Origin: Diprion similis
Lineage: Eukaryota > Arthropoda > Insecta > Hymenoptera > Diprionidae
Assembly (NCBI RefSeq): GCF_021155765.1
Contig: NC_060110.1
Span: 3,038,001 to 3,102,000 of the forward strand
Reading direction: 5' to 3'
DNA: 64,000 nt
The position numbers were made by a program, and so were the translations under genes. Every line of letters starts with the position of its first letter. Position 1 is the stretch's first letter. Positions 47,933-60,505 of the stretch are shown here, one piece after another. The notes beneath the pieces were generated by a model. The model saw only the letters and a program-made list of their open reading frames with translations. It was not told the origin of the DNA and ran no database searches.

Positions 47933-50465
47933 CGTGACACTGAAAATTCCTGTCTTTTTCTTCAGGCGTCGAACGAAGAATCTCAAACAAGGTTGGTAAA
48001 CAATTTTTTTTTTTTTTTTTTTTTATTAAATACGATAACGATAAATTACAGCGATGTATTTTTACTGCAAAAAATCTTCAGATATCTTCCAAATTTTTAT
48101 TTAATATGACCGTTTCAACATAGCAATGGATAGTCTCATTGTCTCATTACGTGAAAGATGAAAAGATTGTTCATTAACTATCAATTCAGCGGTGAAATGT
48201 GAGTTTCCATTGCTTGTGTAGAACCAGTTTTACGTTGATAATTCTTGATCGAAAAAATGTTCTTAAATCGTCAGATAGAATAAATTGAAGTATTTCATAA
48301 GTTCTTGTTCAGTACCTGTAACTTATGAGTCTGTTCTTTGCCCGAGGAAATTGTTTCATCGATGATCCTTTCCATCCACATCACATTTGCCCGACATACC
48401 ATTGATATTACGTACTCACCGCGAGCAGCATTTTTTTTTTTTTTCTGTCCTTAAATGATCGTTGTGATTCTTGAAAAGTCAATGAGTCTAGCATGTAACC
48501 AGTAAGGTGTAGACATTTGAAAAGCAGCTCAGGTCGGATCAAGTATACGCTGTGCTTCGGTGGAATGTTTAGTTCGGAATAACATCTTGTGTACCGTTTT
48601 AATAGCGATGGAATGGAATATGTTTAACATCGCTTTAACTTGTTGAGAAATACAGCATTTCATTCGTTTATACAATCCTACGTAACTGCACATAAAAGTA
48701 CTAAATTAGTATCAACGTTTATCAAAACATCACGCGAGCTTTTTGACATCGAAACTGATCAGTATTAATAACAGAAAGTTACCGGCATTGCCTCTTCGCT
48801 TTCGATGACTTATCAAGCATGCGTGTCACGTGTGTGTATTTTGAAATGCCAGGCACGGAAGTCTGTGTAATGGTTTTAAATGGTGATTCACATTCAATAG
48901 AATTAGAGCATCATCCGAAATGCAGTGATGATTTATTGTTCACGATACCATCGCAGAATGCAATCTGACCTTGTCGACAAAGTTGTCGACTGATGTTGAA
49001 TGTCTGATACTGATTCTGGGCTGATCAGGCCTCAGGAATTGCTACGACTTAAAATCAGCTCCGGTCTTACGCAATGCGTTGGTAACATGGTCAGGTGAAT
49101 CAAACACGGATACGCGACTGGGCGTTTCACAATTCTTCGACGACGACATCTCTCGAGCCATAGTAAGGGCAATGAAAGACTACGTCTGGTGTTGTATCGA
49201 AGATTCAACATAAATTGTTGCTCGAAATGAATAATTCATTATCTATGTTGAAAGATATAACGCGCCTACCTAAAAGACAAAATAGTTTTCTCAAATACAA
49301 GCTTATTTTATAATTTGTTTATAAGGTTGATTTGTCACAGTTATGGGCAAAATTGTAATTAGTTGAGTCTAATTTTTCCAACAATTTCTAGTTTATAATT
49401 TACAAATGTTATTTGTTGGTGAGACGATATAAGTTAAGTTTAAGATAGTAAAATATAGATTACATTTAATTGAAGTCACTTACGGAAATGCAAATTGCAT
49501 TTTCGTTTTGTAATTCAGACGCAATTAACTCACTAATAGCTCTATATTTTTGTGGATACTCGAACATCATTTCTAAACTTAATGCAGTGATTGATTATGT
49601 TGAAAAATTATAATTGAATCGAATAAACATATCGATTATTTTCAAGAATTGCAAACCCGGAAATTAATTATAAATTACAAGTGTGATTTATATTTTTTCA
49701 CTCTAATTACAAAATACAAAATGTCATTCGTTTTTTTTTCTCATAGTTTATTTCAATCTGTAATATGTAGGTATAACCGAAGTTTTGTAAAAAAAATAAG
49801 CGTTCTTAAAGATATTTTATTTACTTATTTCACTTTTGAGTTTTATGGCAACTGACACGCAATTGAGTTTGAAAAAACTAAGCTAATTTTATGTATTTAT
49901 ATTAGGGTGTCCGTTATTTACCAATTTGATTATTTTTCTTGCGATACGCGGTAAATTTTTAGTTTATCGTCGAATAGAAAAAATATCAGAACAATTTAAG
50001 CCTTTAATATTCATATTAAACCTTGCCTTAAAGACAATACATTTTCCATTTAAATTACATGGGAATTTGCCACTTTTTACAATTATTTTTTTTTTTCTTG
50101 AACAAGTTAAGACACAGCAATAAAAAAGACAAATTCTTATAGGAAATTGAATGCTCTACAAAAAAGGTCTGTTATAATTTTTCGATTAATTCACTTCTTC
50201 AAAAGTTATTCACGGTTAAAGTTGAACTTGTTGTAAATTTTCAGATTTTGTTACTTTTACATTACATATATATATATGTATATATGTAAATATTCACCTG
50301 CAATATAGTAAAAACATGCGTATCCAAATAAATATTCTGATTGCCGATTCAGGTTTGAGTGAGCATATTAATGGCATTCTTAACCTTTTTGTAAGTGGAC
50401 TTTTCCAGTTTCTTCCCCGATACCAAATCAGCATAACACAAAAAAAGCTTATCGTTGTACACAAG

Positions 50466-51050
50466 CAGTGGCGTAACTATACCGTTCAAGGCCCGTGGCA
50501 AATGAATCGGATGGGGCCCTCTTCCATCCAATATAAAGAAGGTCAACCAACGTTAAAGTTTTTTTTTCATTTTATAATGAATCAGTACGTGAAGTAGGTA
50601 CATAAAACGTAATTATAATTAGTGGATTTTGTAATAAATTTTAATTTGAAGATCGTACTGGATTCAAATCACAATTTTTGTTTAGGTACATAATGTTTAT
50701 AATAAAAATTCCTTTTTTCGGGCTTTCTGTTGAGCAAAAGTATTAATGACATCATCAAAGTTCAAATATCAGGCCACGGAATGTTCGATGGATAGAATAG
50801 ATAGGAATTTCTTATCTATCGGATACGTTCTCAAACTGACTGGGTGATATCTTTACCAACAAATGCATTGTAATTTTGATACATTTTTTGTTTAATTTGT
50901 GTAAGCACGTAGATAACTTAAATTAATTGAAGATAAAACTAATAAATTTTACTAAATGTTGTGATTCTCCTGTGCCGACGGCCGGGGGCCCCTTCGGGCT
51001 GGGGGCCCGTAGCATTTTGCCCGTCCTGCCACCCTATTGTTACGCCACTG
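50466..51050. mobile_element. hAT-type non-autonomous element with perfect 8-bp target duplication
   Basis: The terminal repeats CAGTGGCGTAAC (50466-50477) and GTTACGCCACTG (51039-51050) are exact complements. Both are flanked by TACACAAG (50458-50465 and 51051-51058). CAGTGGCGTA ends with an 8-bp duplication are classic for hAT elements. The 585-bp body has GC-rich subterminal GGCCC/GGGGCCC stretches and an AT-rich core without transposase, so it depends on an autonomous partner elsewhere. Confidence 0.9.
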
Positions 51051-51340
51051 TACACAAGTATTGTATAAATTTATGCTTATGATCGCACATAAAATACTGA
51101 TTTTTCTCTTAAAACACGCGATTGTAACTCGTTAATATAATAATAATTCAAAACATTGAATATGATCACGTTTATACATTGAATGTGTTCATACTTACAC
51201 ACTTTGAAGCTTATAGATGAACACTGTTAAAAGAATCATCTTTTATAAAATAAAAATCTTCAATTTATTTCAAATTATAAGCATTCGTACAACTGATCCT
51301 CAGCTTTTAACGACATTTAACTATAAAGGAAAACTATGGG

Positions 51341-51467
51341 TAAAATCTTACGTAAGAAGTGGGAGGGGGAGTCCAAGAAATCTTATGTGTTCTTACATGG
51401 GGGTAGGGGGTTAAAAATGGCTAAAATCGTCCTTACGTAATCAACGAATGGCCCCTAAACCACCAAA
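51341..51467. repeat. Interspersed repeat of the GGGGCCAT-TTACGTAA type
   Basis: TCTTACGTAAGAAGTGGGAG with further G-runs, TTCTTACATGGGGGTAGGGG and CCTTACGTAATCAACGAATG before GGCCCCT reproduce, in order, a repeat I remember as widespread in insect and other animal genomes. Family name and superfamily are not known to me. Confidence 0.45.
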
Positions 51468-54277
51468 CTTTGAAAAATTTTGAAAAAAAACCAGGGACCA
51501 TACTCCTAAATGCAGTTAGAAATCTATAAAAGAGAAATAAATCGAAAGATTTTGAGGTCTGGAGGTGGCTCACTTTACGCAAAATTCTCGATATATAAAT
51601 ATATTCCTCTAATAATAATTAGTAACCATAATAATAACAATAACGTCTCCATCTTGCCACACTCGATAGGGTATGTCTCCATAAGCTACTCTTGTTCCAA
51701 ACATAGTCAAGTTAAACTCACAATCACTCCTGGTAGGTTTGACGGTATAGTTTCCGTGATTTAGTTGAAAGTTTATTCAAAGTTCAGTTTAATGAGCGTA
51801 ACTTGTGCCTATAGTAGATATGCGAAGTCCATTTCTGGGCAAAGCAATGAATATGGTAATAACGTGAACTGCAAAAGGTACTCAGGCTTGTGGCTGAAAG
51901 GCGATAAATATTTGTGTACTTCATTGCCTGGATATGCTTATGATTATAATCCTTTCTATTATTTTTCACCGAAGGAATTGTGTTCCGATTAATAACATAT
52001 AAACGGTTTATGTAAAGTACAGTATTTGGAATTAGTCTGAGACTGCCTTAAAATGTTGTAAAATATAAAAACAACCAGGTGTTTCCTGATGTTAGGTAAC
52101 TGACGCTCTTGACATTGAGAAACGATTGAATAAGAACTTACGATTAGCACTCCCTCTTTTATTCATTGTTTGTTAAAGATCTTGTTTGATATGACAATAA
52201 ACTGCAGGTTCACTGGAAACAAACATATGAGGTCAAGGCCATGCAATGGTAATGGACTAAGGACTTTCCATTCACGTGTGAAGACCAAGTTAGAAACACT
52301 TTCGAAGACAAAATGCTGGTCTTTCGCTTTCAGTATAAAGTCACGTGTAGTTTTTAAAAGATAAATATAGAAACGTAGTTTACACACATTTTAGAATATT
52401 TGTTTGCTCACATCTTACACTGGGAAGGAATTGTGAATGTTTGCATTAAGTAAGGAATTCTGAAGACTACTGCCCAAAGGTATTATCTTAAGACCATAAC
52501 GAGCAATTTGATAGGGCATAAGGGTAATTGGCACAAGTATGAAGGTAGCTGATTGTGAGTACGGCGATATAAAGGCCATTGTTAGTGAAATCAAGAACTT
52601 ATTTTCGATGACCTCGTGCAATTCTTTAAAAATTTACACATTTATAGCAACATAACCGAAAAATTTTTCAGTGAATGAATGAATTATATTACAATAAGTT
52701 TTTCAAACCTAACCGTTTGCTAAATGCTGTATTTTTTACAGTAAACGTACCTTGGAAAATATATGCTACAAAAAACAAAAGAAAAAAAAAAAATCATTGG
52801 GACACAAGAGTTGTAATTTGTTATATTTTGTCATGAAATTTCTATTTTTTTTTCATGAGATTGTTTTCTATTGCATTCTTTTATTTATTTTATAGCAATT
52901 TTTATAAAATTTTCTATAAACATCGAATGAACTGTGTCGAAGTCCTTCGAGTCGTATGATTTTTTTTCAACAGAAGCATACGGTCAAGGAAAACAGGATA
53001 TGACAATTTTTCATGCTCATAATTTGAATAAGAAATTGTGATTTTGGATTTTTTCATTCAGCTATTTTCAATATCATCGTGGAAGTTTTCTAAGGACTTG
53101 TTTTTCCGGATACTACAGATCTGCGAACGTCTCTTTCTAATTCTTCTGACAATACCATTGAAGCATTGACTGTTTTTTTTATTGGATACTTCTTGTGGTA
53201 ATTTAAATTCAAAATGCTATCGTTATTGCAAGCTAGTGTTTTATATTAAAATTTCGGGATCCCAAAACTGGATTCAGCTGGATTCAAAACTTGTTTTGAG
53301 TTGTTTTCATTGTTTTTTTTTCATTCAATCAAGTAACTTTTCTTGCTTTGGTGAAAATGAAAGTAATTGTTTTTTAGTTCCTGGTTCCGAGTAACTATAG
53401 ATATGCAACATCAACGTACTTATAGTATATTACCTACCGATTTTTGAATCTCATGTATTTTAACGGACAAGTGAAGACCAGTGAGTAATAAAACTGGCGG
53501 CTCTTACATATGTATGGGAGATAAAAGCAGTTAAAAAATATACCAAACCAATGGATTAAAAAGTGAAATTGAATTAATTAAATTGAATACCTATAATTTA
53601 AAAAGTCCTTGTTATACAGAAAAATATTTTCAAACATTCAAGTTGAACTGTAAACTGCCTGTTAACGAAAAGCATTACTATACTTTTTTTTAAACAAAAT
53701 CATCCATACAGTTGGTCCAATAATTTACAGACAATCAACTTGTGATTTAGCAATAAATACGTTATTGTTAGTTAAAAACTAACATGGATGATGTATGGAG
53801 AATTCATGACATGCTGCGAAAATTTAATTCTATAAGCTTTATCGCATTTTTGCATCAACCACCTTTTCGACATATCTATATGTTACCTGAGTACACCTGA
53901 TAATACCTGAGTCTAGTATTTTGCAAATAAAACAATGTTTATTTTACTGAGAATTATTGACATACACTGTTGAACCATCAAACAGAAAACGAAAAGTAAA
54001 AAACGCCTGGCTCGTGCGTATACTGCTATGGTAATTGTTTTTTCAAATGAATACGAAACTAGTTACGCATAAGTACATACCGATGGGTCTTCGTAACTAG
54101 GAACTCCAATGGTCGACATTCTGAAAATCTCCAGTCTGGGGGTCTTCCACTTAATTTCCATATAAAAGCTCCGAGTCCGCCATCTTGTAAGCATATCAAT
54201 CAAGCAGATAAATAATGTAAATTTTTGGTCTAAGATGGTCTAATTGTAAGACCATCGGTCTTAACCGACCGCAAATA

Positions 54278-54423
54278 CCCAGACAGCACAAAACTTGAAG
54301 TTATCAAAAAGTCGTCTAAAGGATGTCTTATGCACCATTTTCTGACCTCTATCAGGCGTGAAGATATTTTTTAGGCGCTAGAAAATGGCACGTAGATAAC
54401 CTTTAAATTTTGTGTTGTCCGGG
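54278..54423. mobile_element. Hairpin MITE, copy 2 (partner at 15540-15715)
   Basis: The ends CCCAGACAGCACAAAACTT (from 54278) and, in complement, CCCGGACAACACAAAATTT (to 54423) are inverse repeats. Inner segments also pair (TTATC, then CACCATTTTCT against GCCATTTTCT). About 146 bp with no coding capacity. No convincing target duplication. Confidence 0.65.
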
Positions 54424-56840
54424 GAATTAGTCTGCGCTCAATCAAAATTTGGAGTATTCAAAATTTTGCAAGATATGGTATAAAATTGCTAATCGGTTTA
54501 CAACTTATTCTGCAGTTTTGAATGCTCAATCTTTTCCTGTTCCTAAATGGATGCTAGTTGTTCCTAGACTGTAGATTGATATTTTTGATAAACAGTAGAG
54601 CATCAGACTAGTGTATACACAAATATTTGTTACCGCATTTTTGTAAGACAAATCTAAAAAACAACAGACAAGTTTTTTGTGGCTAGTGTCCAACTTGGGA
54701 TATACCGTCCATGTACTGGAACAAGTCAAGGACTCGCACAAACACAAACAATTACACGAGGTGAAATATATTGTTAAGAAGAAGACGGAAAAAAAAGAGG
54801 AATAAAACCGGTCCCCGAGTTTTCCTGTTTCGCTAGTTGGGTAATGGATCGCTCACACGTAGCTAATATCTATAGTTTAGTAATCTTCGACTTTGTACTT
54901 TATGTAAAGGTACAGAGTTAATCACTGTGCGTGAGAAGAATCGGCTGAGCTTCGGATAGTCTTCTCACTTCATATATTACTAAACTTTGATAAGTTAGAT
55001 CTTCGTCGCAAAACAGTGTTTCAAGCTTTAAAAATTTCTGTGAGATATTTGCCATTGCTAGTTTGTGCAATGAAAGTTAGTTTTTAATCGTCAATCTGTC
55101 ATTACTGTAGAGGGTAAAGCTCAGAAATATAATCGTGATTAAGTATGAAATCTATTTAGACAACCAAACCCATTTTTTTTTTCAATACATGTAAACGAAT
55201 ACAAATGATTAAAATTTGTGAAGGTGAGATTATATTTGAGCTACTGTAGCTGTCATTTTATTTGGCGTTAAACGTTTAACGCCCTACGAGCTCCGAAAAT
55301 TAGTCTAGAGTAGGAATAAAATTACAAATGTGTCTAACGAAAACCATATTGATCAAAGTTCGAATCCATCTGACGCATATAAAGAATAGTAACTTTTTGT
55401 TAATAATGTTAAATACATCAAATAAATTGTGTAATAATATAGTTATTTCATGCCTAATATTTTTGCTGACGGAATAATTTTGACATCAAGTATTTGTTAA
55501 ACACCGTTTCGATTCTGAAACTTTAGGCTGCGAAAATCACTCGGCGGTGCGTGCATGTAGAATTTAACTGATTAATTTAATTGAACTTAAAAATTGATGA
55601 AAAATCTGCGTCCTTTTCAAGTTCTTATGCTTGTTATCTATCTTCTTCGTAGAATGTTTGAGCTTCAAAAATCTTGTTTCCTTTATGAAATATGTTTGAA
55701 AGAATTTCTACGGTACAAAAAGCGAACATTTGAAAACGTGGTAACTATTCAAACAGTAATTTATAAATAGTATAGAATCAATATTAACTCGAATATTAAC
55801 GAGCATAGCAAAAAAAAAAAAAAAATTTTTAATAAGTTCATTCATTTGGGTATATTTGAAAAATAGAAGTGGGTGAAGTTGAGAGTGGCCAATAATTTTT
55901 CAGAAAATAGTCACACATTTCACTCGTCTGGTTAATTGTTTTTATCGTTCAGGTCATTCATTCAATGATCCGCTCAATGGTTATCCACCAAAAAGTCGTA
56001 CATTCTAATCGGTTTTACGTAACGTAATTCATCATCAGTATTTAAACGTATATTTGACTTTGAAGGTCGGTAGATATTCCCGTGAAGAATTTTCGTTTGG
56101 TTGACAGCAATTTCACAGACAAAATATTTTAGGTTTGTAATATCACAGGTATTTACCATTAAAAATTGTAAAAACCGGTACTTGATTGCTTTAAATTTTT
56201 TTTTCACGCCATACGTTTCGTACAAAGACTGCGTAGTTAAAAAGTTCGATAAATAATTTAGGCGGGTTGTAGATGTAAGCCAGCTGGTACAGCAAGACGC
56301 ATCACGTCAAGGTTAAAAGATTGGCTGTGTTGGAAGTGCTTACATTATTTTGTTATTATATCTTCGGAAAAAACCAGATTCTCTCTTTCACGTATAAACA
56401 CTGTCCGGTAAATTTTTTGTTAATTTTATGATGTACGTATAAATTTCATTTTTGTGCCTCATTTTCCATAATTCTAAAAGCTGCTTCGCATATTCTTTCA
56501 CAGTTTTTCTGATTTCGTGTAGCGGACATTAAGACTGATGTCAGTTCTCAAATTTGTACGGTCTGTGTGGATCTCATTTCAGATCTCACGCTGAAATTTC
56601 ACAAGTAATATGCTGGCAGACAAGGACTAGTGAATGATTTTGCAGTAATTCCACTAAGTTTTTGTGACTTCGAAAAAAAATTCTTAATATCAAATCTCCG
56701 TGGAAGATTCTTTGAAGAAATTGTATCTAGGATCGTGACTAACTCTTGCGTATTTTTCTTTTTCAGGAAGGTAATTGGTAGTGAAATTATAACCATAGCC
56801 TACCGGTGACCAATACTTACGTAGAATTTGGGTTTCCAAG

Positions 56841-59800
56841 ATGACGTCTACTGAGCCATTGGTTGTGGACTCTGTTTTCCTGTACGAGAAGGAAAATGCA
56901 GTGACGCATCACACAGGAAATTACGAACTTGTACATCTGGAGCCACCAACGCCGGTTCTCCGACGAGGGCAGCCCTTCAATTTGGCTGTTCGTTTCAACC
57001 GACCATACGTCGACTCGACGGACATCGTTCGTTTGTTGTTCAGCTTTGGTCCAAATCCTAATGTGATAAAGGGAACCAGAGGAGTCAACACTGTCACCAA
57101 CAGAGATACTTATCTACATGATTTAGAATCCTGGGATGTACGTATGGTTGGTTCCAACGCGGAGGATTTATCCGTCGAAGTTCGAAGCCCCATTGACAGT
57201 CCAGTTGGCATTTGGCAAATGAATATAGAAACAACGACGTTGGGGAGTAAGAAAGCGCCCAACACCTTTGATCTCGGAAAAGATATTTATGTCTTGTTTA
57301 ATCCATGGGTAAAAGGTAGGTGCAAGAAGACAATGTGACTAGCGTTGAATTCTCTTTTGATGCATAAGATTAGCCAGATTTTTCACTTATCCACAGAGGA
57401 CCTTGTCTACATGGAAAATCAAAGACTGTTGGACGAATACGTGACAAACGACACTGGAAAGGTCTGGGTTGGTGCTTTGGGAAGCTGTCGTGGCAGAGAA
57501 TGGGTTTTCGGTCAATTCGATGCCTGCGTTCTTCCGGCTTGTCAAATGTTGCTTGAAAGATCGGGAATCAAGACAATGTCTCGTGGAGATCCCATTAAAA
57601 TGACTAGAGCTATATCGAGAATTGTAAGTAATCGATTTAAAAGCTATGCGTATTGTACGAATTTTTTGGTTTGATAAATCTAACTCACGATCTGTAGATC
57701 CAGGTTGAATTGTTGTCAGCACACTCACAAAAACGAATACTGTTTCACGCAAAAACGTGTTTGCATACAATTCACGTACGATGGCGTTCATAATCTGTAA
57801 ACGAGTATTTTCTATTCTCAGGTTAATTCAAACGATGATAAAGGTGTTCTTACTGGTCGATGGGACGGAGAGTACTCCGATGGAACTGCCCCCGCTGCAT
57901 GGACTGGCAGCGTACCAATCCTGGAGCAATTTTTCCAAACTGGAGAAGCGGTCAACTACGGACAATGTTGGGTCTTTGCCGGAGTAGTGACGACCATTTG
58001 TCGGGCTTTGGGTATACCTTCAAGGGTCATCTCGAATATGGTCTCTGCACACGATGCAAATGCCTCTTTGTCCGTTGATCGTTATTATAACGCTGATAAT
58101 GAAGAGCTCGAATACGATCCGGAGAACCCCCTGGGCGAAGATTCAATTTGGAATTACCACGTGTGGAATGACGTGTGGATGGCCAGACCAGATCTTCCCA
58201 AAGGATACGGTGGTTGGCAGGCGATTGATGCTACGCCTCAGGAAACTTCGGATGGATTTTATCAATGTGGACCAACTTCTGTTGAAGCAATCAGGCAAGG
58301 TGCCGTTGGATACAATTACGATGTTCCATTCATGCTAGCTTCCGTCAACGCTGACTTAATGCGGTGGAAGGAAGATAGCGAAAGTGATTTCGGTTGGAGT
58401 AAAATAGACTGCAACAAGTACCAGTACGTAGTGTGCATTATCGATATTATTTATTCATTTACATTTCAATTTGTATATTGAGTTACCTTGACAGCGAACT
58501 TGACTTATAATTTTTTTTAATTACAGCATTGGACGTATGATTCTGACCAAGCAACCGTATATTTTTGACCCAAACGGTGACAAAGACAGACAAGATATCA
58601 CTAAAGATTACAAAGCCAAGGAAGGTAAGATATCAATGCACGAATCACTGAAAGTACTTCGTCTCATTCAATTTCGTAATTCAAATTTCGGATCAGCGTG
58701 ATTAATAGTTTATTTCGTGGAAACACTTATAGGTAGCGATGCGGAGCGCTTAACTCTGTACAGGGCGGTCCGTGGTACGGAGAGGGCAAAGAAGTTTTAC
58801 GCAATTCCAGATCCAGCTAAGGAAGACGTTGAATTTGATCTCGTTGAGATCGACAGAGTCGACATCGGAAAGCCTTTTGCCGTGACAGTTCGCATTAAAA
58901 ACAAGTCTACCCAACCACGCAATATCAGTGCGATTTTGTCAGCCGGAAGTGTCTTCTATACCGGAGTAAAAGCCAATTTGGTGAAAAGGGCAACTGGCGA
59001 ATTTACCGTTCAGCCCGGTGGCAGTAAGTTTGACATTTGAATTCTCACCTATCTGACATTATTGAAAGAATTTTTACGGTAGTACTTATTTCACAGCGGA
59101 ACAATTGAAATTAACTGTAACTGTCGATGACTACCTGGATAAGTTGGTTGAGTATGCCATCATGAAGTTGTATGCTATCGCTACAGTTAAAGAGACAAGA
59201 CAAACGTGGGCAGAAGAAGACGATTTCCAGGTTTTGAAACCAACTATTACCATTAAGGTAACGTGGACCTCAATTTTAGTGCGGACTGTTCGAAACAGAA
59301 TGGAGTAATACACATGACATATAAAACTAATTATTATACTAAGGAAAAAAGGACTTTCAGAATTTCCGTGAGCCGTATCACCAAATTCGCTTTGATTGGA
59401 AAAACGAACGGAAAGTAGTCCAATGATACTATAGTTATTTGTATTTGAAAACCGGATTAACAATATTTACGATCTATCAGACGTGGCTCTATAGTCGAGG
59501 CTCTATTCGATGCCATATCCTTACAGAATTGTACCGTGATAATCTCACGAAATTGAATCATGCGTTAAGTTTTTTATCTGTTTAGACAGGTTGACCAACT
59601 CTGTCTCGTTGCGCACAGACGCAACCCTTCCATACGTTTGAGCAGTTCAGGGTTATGTTCATTCAAATGTAGACCCGCCACATTTTAGCTAGCTCAAAAT
59701 CTTAGTGCAACACAACCTCGAGACGTCTGCGAATTGATACTCGCGTCTGGTCGTAACAGACTTGGCTAATCTGATAAATAGATTCCCAGAAAAGTGGGTA

Positions 59801-60505
59801 CGACTAAGTTGAATTTACTAATAGAATCCCTCGATTTTGCGCATGCGCATTTGGGTATTCAGTTTCCTGACATGTCGCAGTATAGGTTGTTGAAGTTAAA
59901 TTGTTCACCGTGCGTAGGTTTACGAACTCACACTTTGTATGAATCATCAGTTTTGGATGTACAGTGTGAATTGCTAACGACAGAATGATCCGTCGTCTGC
60001 TCAAGTTTTATGCGCATGCGCTACGATCCAAGAGCAGCTGTTTGCCAGGTTGACCAACCGTCATCAATTCGCTGCGATGGCAAATAATTGCTCTCGCGCG
60101 GATTGTAGCGCATGCGCATTAAACTATAACATTCTGTCTTAGCAATTCAAACTGTGTATATTTTACTTATTATAATATAAAATATATAATACATAATATT
60201 ATGTCATTGATGAACTTTTGTAGATTCAAGACGAGCTTTCAGTTGGAAAGCCAGCAGCAATTTCGTTGAGTTTTACAAACCCGCTGCAGAAGACCTTGAC
60301 AGAGTGTAAATTCAACTACGCTGGTCCAGGATTGGCGAGAAACAAGACATTGATGTTCAGAGACGTTGCTCCAGGTGAGCTTGTGCATGTGGAACATCAA
60401 TTAATCCCGCAGAAGGCTGGGAAACAAACGATCATCGCTACTTTCACATCCAAGCAACTCGTTGACGTCACAGGCTCACAGTCGGTTGAAGTATTCGAGG
60501 ATTGA
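56841..60505 (+). CDS. Tg: Protein-glutamine gamma-glutamyltransferase (hemocyte/annulin-type transglutaminase)
   Basis: Calcium-dependent enzyme forming glutamyl-lysine cross-links; the insect enzyme acts in hemolymph clotting, wound closure and cuticle. Seven exons: 56841-57315, 57397-57623, 57822-58423, 58527-58624, 58733-59023, 59097-59257 and 60224-60505, all GT-AG with frame kept, giving 711 residues. The start follows an in-frame TAG at 56796-56798 and lies in an exon opened by a strong acceptor at 56766, so an untranslated leader exon is upstream. The N-terminal beta-sandwich covers about residues 1-150. The core holds the catalytic triad Cys283 (YGQCWVFAG), His347 (NYHVWNDVW) and Asp370 (AIDATPQE), with Trp261 at the position of the substrate-gating tryptophan. 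Two C-terminal beta-barrels follow. No signal peptide is evident, as is usual for the family. AATAAA at 60996-61001 is a plausible poly(A) signal. Confidence 0.95.
59958..60163. repeat. Inverted repeat with GCGCATGCGC palindromes in transglutaminase intron 6
   Basis: ACAGTGTGAATTGCTAACG plus ACAGAATG on the left is mirrored on the right by CATTCTGTCTTAGCAATTC plus AAACTGT. Inside each arm lies TTTATGCGCATGCGCTA or its complement, giving decamers at 60012-60021 and 60118-60127. A third GCGCATGCGC stands outside at 59839-59848. The unit is about 205 bp and looks like a small MITE; the decamers fit the NRF1/Ewg consensus. Confidence 0.6.

Larger units (their letters stand above)
43751..56840. 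other. Intergenic region, ERCC1 to transglutaminase
   Basis: I recognise no gene in these 13 kb. ERCC1's poly(A) signal AATAAA is at 44238-44243. A strong acceptor (TTTTTCTTTTTCAG, ending 56766) shortly before the transglutaminase ATG implies an upstream leader exon for that gene somewhere here; the GC-richer 48790-49210 block is one candidate. Other content is a tRNA-like SINE fragment, a G-run, a 61-codon ORF at 47747, a hAT MITE, an interspersed repeat at 51341 and a hairpin MITE at 54278. Intervals 44751-46540, 49210-50460, 51470-54270 and 54430-56760 show nothing identifiable. Confidence 0.6.

Noticed and set aside
57387-57791. 134-codon minus-strand ORF
   Set aside because: Antisense shadow of transglutaminase exon 2 and intron.
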